From: Bradyrhizobium sp. WSM1743
GTDB taxonomy: Bacteria > Pseudomonadota > Alphaproteobacteria > Rhizobiales > Xanthobacteraceae
Assembly: GCF_000473065.1 (NCBI RefSeq)
Contig: NZ_AXAZ01000012.1
Span: forward strand, 105,033-169,032
Length of the DNA stretch: 64,000 nt
Direction: 5' to 3'
A model generated the notes under the pieces. It saw nothing but the letters and a program-made list of their open reading frames with translations. It ran no database searches and was not told the DNA's origin. Shown piece by piece: positions 60,682 to 64,000 of the stretch. The position numbers and the translations under genes are program-made. Numbering within the stretch: position 1 is the first letter of the stretch; the number at the start of each line of letters is the position of its first letter.

Positions 60682-62007
60682 TTGAACGCTCTTCGGCAAC
60701 TTGAGTGGGCGCTGCTGGAGCTTCAGCAGAGCACTCCCCTGGCAAGCGTCAGCGGCGCGATCTCCGAGATCGCGCCGACGCATTTCCGTGTCTCCGGCCT
60801 GTCGCGCTTCGTCAGGCTCGGCGAGCTCATCGGCGTCAATTCGGCCGGCAAGCGCCAGATCGGCGAGGTGGTACGGATCGACAGCGACGGCATCGTTGCC
60901 AAGCCGTTCGACCGGCAATTTGCTGGCGGGCTCGGCTCGGTCGCCTACCGGATGCCGCCTCTGTCCTTCGCGCCCGATCCGAGCTGGAAGGGCCGCGTCA
61001 TCAACGCCCTCGGCGCGCCGCTGGACGGACAGGGGCCCCTCACCCAGGGATCCCAGGCGGTCTCGGCGGAGGCGGAGGCGCCGTCGGCCATGAAGCGCGC
61101 ACGCGTGCACAAACCGCTGCGCACCGGCGTGCGCGTCATCGACCTGTTCGCGCCGATCTGCGCCGGCCAGCGCGTCGGCATCTTTGCCGGATCGGGCGTC
61201 GGCAAATCGACGCTGCTCGCGATGCTCGCCCGCAGCCAGGGTTTCGACACTGTCGTGCTGGCCCTGGTCGGCGAGCGCGGCCGCGAGGTGCGCGAGTTCA
61301 TCGAGGACGTGCTGGGCACCGACCGTCATCGCGCCGTCACAATCGTATCGACCGGCGACGAAAGCCCGATGATGCGGCGGCTGGCGCCGAAGACGGCCAT
61401 GGCGGTCGCCGAATATTTCCGTGATCGCGGCGAATCGGTCCTGCTGATGGTCGATTCGATCACTCGGTTCGCCCATGCCGCTCGCGAGGTCGCGCTCGCC
61501 GCAGGCGAGCCCGCGGTTGCGCGCGGCTACGCGCCAACGGTCTTCACCGATCTGCCGCGCCTGCTGGAGCGCGCCGGGCCCGGCGAGGAAGGATCCGGCA
61601 CGATTACCGGGATCTTCTCCGTGCTGGTCGACGGCGACGATCATAACGAGCCGATCGCGGACACGATTCGCAGCACACTTGATGGGCACATCGTGCTCTC
61701 CAGGCACATCGCCGACCAGGCGCGCTATCCGGCCGTCGACGTTCTGGCCTCGGTCTCGCGCCTCGCCCATAACGTCTGGGACCCCGAGGAGCGCGAATTG
61801 GTGAGCAAGCTGCGCGCCATGATCGCGAAATACGAGGACACGCGCGACCTTCGCCTGATGGGCGGATATCAGTCGGGCCGTGATTCGGGTCTCGACCAGG
61901 CGGTCGAGATGGTTCCGAGAATCTACAGCGCGATGCGGCAAGGCGCTTCGGCCCCGCCGAGCGCCGATCCGTTCCGCGAGCTCCGGGACATGCTCAAGGG
62001 CGATTAG
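60682..62007 (+). CDS. fliI: Flagellar export ATPase FliI
   Basis: A 441-residue ATPase. Walker A is AGSGVGKST (about 169-177), Walker B is VLLMVDSITRFAHA, and GERGREVREF and SGTITGIFSV are family blocks. It unfolds and delivers export substrates. Length is normal. The first codon here is a TTG at 60682, the only start that gives a full N-terminus, with a GAGGTTGG site upstream. The gene ends the plus-strand flagellar unit. Confidence 0.95.
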   Translation: MNALRQLEWALLELQQSTPLASVSGAISEIAPTHFRVSGLSRFVRLGELIGVNSAGKRQIGEVVRIDSDGIVAKPFDRQFAGGLGSVAYRMPPLSFAPDPSWKGRVINALGAPLDGQGPLTQGSQAVSAEAEAPSAMKRARVHKPLRTGVRVIDLFAPICAGQRVGIFAGSGVGKSTLLAMLARSQGFDTVVLALVGERGREVREFIEDVLGTDRHRAVTIVSTGDESPMMRRLAPKTAMAVAEYFRDRGESVLLMVDSITRFAHAAREVALAAGEPAVARGYAPTVFTDLPRLLERAGPGEEGSGTITGIFSVLVDGDDHNEPIADTIRSTLDGHIVLSRHIADQARYPAVDVLASVSRLAHNVWDPEERELVSKLRAMIAKYEDTRDLRLMGGYQSGRDSGLDQAVEMVPRIYSAMRQGASAPPSADPFRELRDMLKGD

Positions 62008-62817
62008 CCGGTGGAGAGGGTGAGGCGACGCGACAGCCGCCTGCCGCCCGTCCTGCTCGTGGTTTTCGACAGCAGATTGCGCATGTTGCCACGCTTCCAG
62101 CGCATGCGCGCATCGGTCACCGATTTCCGCCGTAATCCCATCCACCGTGAGCGTAACGCGTGGCCGCAGTGCAAGCGATCGAGCGGCGATTCCGCGAGCA
62201 CGGCAACAACAACCGGCACGTGCAATTCCTACGAGTTCCCCTGACGATTCTGCGGTAGAACGCAAAGGTTGTGGATGACGTGCCGGCGCACATGATCGTC
62301 GTGCACAAGCTTCGATCAGTTTGCGTCAACGACGGACAGCAATGTGCCGTGCAATCAAACCTTCGTATGTTGCGCCGCATGCTGCTCGTCAGGCAGCGTA
62401 TTGCGTTCACCATCATGTGTCCCGAAGAGCGAGATTGCCTTGAACGTTACATTCGCCTGCAACGACATCCAGTCTCCGCGAGGGTCTCTACTTGATTTTG
62501 TTGAGAAGCTCATTCATCGTTTCCGCGGAATACAAGAAACGTCTGCTTGTGACTTGAACTTTGGGGGCTTCGGTTGAACTACTCCGATCCACCGTCTGCC
62601 GGCGACGGCAACCCGGGCTCCCGCGCGACGACGCTGTTGGGGTGCCATCGGCGGCGCAGCCTGTCGCTCCGGACGATGCGACGCGCCTCGGCCACGGTCG
62701 GGCCCGTTGCGGTTCGTGCCTTTGAACGAGAGTTCGACACGACATGCTGCTCGGACACTCAAGGCGCAAAGCGGCTTCGGGACGCCGCAGACGAAGTTCC
62801 GGGGACGAGGTAGATTC
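62008..62817. other. Non-coding region after fliI
   Basis: About 800 bp without a convincing gene. Short ORFs on both strands lack family features and overlap. GC is lower between about 62230 and 62580. It likely contains the promoter of the second MarR-type gene. I see no fliJ here although it often follows fliI. Confidence 0.5.
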
Positions 62818-63453
62818 ATGCCATTGGCGCGAGAAGCCGTCGAGCTGCTGGTTCAGGCGGCGAGGGCTTGGTATTTCGAAGGCAACCAGCATGGATTGCG
62901 CGATCGGGAGTGGATGGCACTGCGCTTTCTCGGCCGCGCCAACCGGTTTTCGCGCACCCCGTCCGCGCTGGCCGGCTTCATCGGCGCCACCCGAGCGACT
63001 GCATCGCAAATCGTGAAGACTCTGGAGAGCAAGTCCCTTCTGGTGCGAAAGCCATCGCATGAGGACAAGCGTTCCGTCGTCCTGCACGTCACCGCCCAGG
63101 GCGACAAATGCCTGAACCAGCACGACCCGATCAACCACGTGTTGAATGCGGTCACGGCGCTCGGGACCGACGAGTGTATCAGGCTGCGCGATTCTCTCCG
63201 CGAGATTCTCAATCATCTCGACGCGGCCCATCAGCGGCTCGATGCCAGCATCTGCCGGGACTGCATGTTTCTCGCAGAGCGCGGCCCGGGCACCGGCAAA
63301 GGACGTGGAACCGCCGAATTCATGTGCCGGCTCTATCGTGCTCCGATCTCGCTCGAGGAGACCGAACTGCTGTGCACCAGTTTCGAGCGCACGCGTGACC
63401 GCCCCAAGATCGAGCAGCATCTCGACCGTGGGCGCGTGGCCAGCCAAGGCTGA
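62818..63453 (+). CDS. MarR-family regulator with four-cysteine C-terminal motif (copy 2)
   Basis: A 211-residue paralogue of the protein encoded at 24864-25442. The first 60 residues are mostly identical (HGLRDREWMALRFLGRANRF, SRTPSALAGFIGATRATASQ). The cysteines are at 146, 149, 170 and 186 (C-x2-C-x20-C-x15-C). A C-terminal tail of about 20 residues is extra. The ATG at 62818 is preceded by GACGAGG. The gene follows the fliI unit on the same strand at some distance. Targets are unknown. Confidence 0.85.
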   Translation: MPLAREAVELLVQAARAWYFEGNQHGLRDREWMALRFLGRANRFSRTPSALAGFIGATRATASQIVKTLESKSLLVRKPSHEDKRSVVLHVTAQGDKCLNQHDPINHVLNAVTALGTDECIRLRDSLREILNHLDAAHQRLDASICRDCMFLAERGPGTGKGRGTAEFMCRLYRAPISLEETELLCTSFERTRDRPKIEQHLDRGRVASQG

Positions 63454-63507
63454 GGCGCGCGCTCGCAATGACGGAGTGTGTGGCGATAGCTCGCTCTCCA
63501 AGTGACG

Positions 63508-63634
63508 CTGTCATTCCCCGCCTCGTGCGCAATCGCGCACTGGGGCGGGGAATCCAGTACGCCGCGGCCTCTCGATTCAACCACTGCCGTCTCGGAGTAC
63601 TGGATCGCCCGGTCAAGCCGGGCGATGACAGCGC
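63508..63634. repeat. Palindromic intergenic repeat (type A, copy 2)
   Basis: The outer stems TCATTCCCCGC and GCGGGGAATCCAGTACGCCGC, then TACTGGATCGCCCGG and CCGGGCGATGA, repeat the order found at 182-305. The middle differs between copies. Confidence 0.8.
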
Positions 63635-63915
63635 GTGCGTGGTGGCAGACGTGCATATTCATTCTCGCGGCGCAATTCGCCCGAGCTTTGCCTGATCGCT
63701 CCACCCTCTGAAAGCCAAGAGGGCGCAGGGAAGGCCGCATAGGCGTTAAGGTAGCGCGAGCATCGATTGATACGGACGTTTTCGAGGAGGCTCGCGCAGG
63801 TGCCGCCCAAGCGCTCGCTTTCTGCGGCGGAAGCAACGGATGGTTGGTTGTGGAATGATCGCTTGTAGCAAGGATGCAACGAGTTGTTGCAAAACACGCC
63901 AAGCGCCAGGTGCCG
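63635..63915. other. Non-coding region with a short dyad
   Basis: No gene features. A dyad CCCTCT-8-AGAGGG at 63704-63723 followed by GCGCAGGG resembles a sequence that recurs in Bradyrhizobium intergenic DNA (recollection). Possibly a repeat remnant. Confidence 0.35.
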
Positions 63916-64000
63916 TCAGGCGGCCTGCATCCAGCGGGGAGAGTCCTCGAAGTCGCGGGCAAGCGGCTCGAGCAGCAGGATGATCAAGAGGTGTGCCAGC
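63916..64000 (-). CDS. C-terminal fragment of an unidentified protein
   Basis: On the minus strand, an open frame enters from the window edge and ends at a TGA at 63916-63918, giving about 27 residues. They include a hydrophobic run (LAHLLIILLLEPLA) and a tail ending SPRWMQAA. It may be the end of a membrane protein, but it is too short to classify and could also be chance. Confidence 0.35.
   Translation of the reverse strand, partial: LAHLLIILLLEPLARDFEDSPRWMQAA

Noticed and set aside
58197..60704. 835-codon plus-strand open frame
   Set aside because: It runs antisense through motA and then out of frame through DUF1217 and flgF. No family motif is visible.
59122..62265. 1047-codon open frame on the minus strand
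   Set aside because: It is antisense to DUF1217, flgF and fliI, which all have clear family signatures. The translation is rich in R, H, G, A and D without domains, as expected for a GC-driven shadow frame.
62008..62500. Possible fliJ after fliI
   Set aside because: The short frames here do not show a charged coiled-coil pattern; only arginine-rich shadow-type translations are seen.
1..64000. tRNA, rRNA, insertion sequence or prophage genes
   Set aside because: No cloverleaf-type sequence, transposase or integrase translation, or flanking direct repeats were recognised by eye; a dedicated search was not possible.

Overview
The window looks like chromosomal DNA of a Bradyrhizobium-type alphaproteobacterium (order Hyphomicrobiales). 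The evidence is very high GC with long antisense shadow ORFs, the flaF/flbT/motC/motE/FtcR set of flagellar genes found in rhizobia and Brucella, two nearly identical short flagellins, and dispersed palindromic intergenic repeats of the kind common in Bradyrhizobium. The species assignment is an inference from gene content only.

Region 1 (1-12.9 kb) is catabolic. It begins with the tail of an IclR-type regulator. A tight minus-strand operon follows, encoding a ThDP (thiamine diphosphate) enzyme, a DadA-like FAD dehydrogenase, an Asp/Glu-racemase-family protein and an SDR, and a second racemase-family gene diverges from it. Next is a PotABCD-type ABC importer operon that also carries a PuuB-like FAD oxidoreductase and a HAD hydrolase, divergent from a LysR regulator. 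Together these suggest uptake and oxidation of amino acids, D-amino acids or polyamines, but the substrates are not known.

Region 2 (12.9-20.9 kb) is a sugar-acid locus. It holds mannonate dehydratase (uxuA), a zinc alcohol dehydrogenase of the idonate/gulonate type, a DctPQM TRAP transporter and a GntR/FadR regulator. A fructuronate reductase (uxuB) diverges from the regulator across a double palindrome that resembles UxuR/ExuR operators.

Region 3 (20.9-27 kb) holds single genes: an NTF2-like protein, a HAD phosphatase, a YeeZ-like SDR, a Tat-exported dienelactone hydrolase, a MarR-type regulator with four C-terminal cysteines, and an unknown membrane protein with a coiled coil.

Region 4 (27-62 kb) is an almost complete flagellar system. 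It covers the FtcR/LafR-type master regulator, export apparatus (FlhA, FlhB, FliP, FliQ, FliR, FliI, FliH), MS and C rings (FliF, FliG, FliM, FliN), rod, rings, hook, hook-associated proteins, stator with accessories (MotA, MotB, MotC, MotE, two FliL-type proteins), FliK, FlaF/FlbT and two flagellins. Gene content and order fit the lateral (thin, inducible) flagellum of Bradyrhizobium. Both flagellin genes have a conserved 5' leader whose predicted structure can hide the Shine-Dalgarno sequence. Three CtrA-like octamers lie upstream of the second flagellin. No chemotaxis genes, FliA, FlgM, FliD, FlhF or FlhG were recognised.

Region 5 (62-64 kb) has a non-coding stretch, a second four-cysteine MarR regulator paralogous to the one at 24.9 kb (so the pair brackets the flagellar locus), a palindromic repeat, and the C-terminal end of an unidentified minus-strand ORF. 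No tRNA, rRNA, CRISPR array or insertion sequence was seen.
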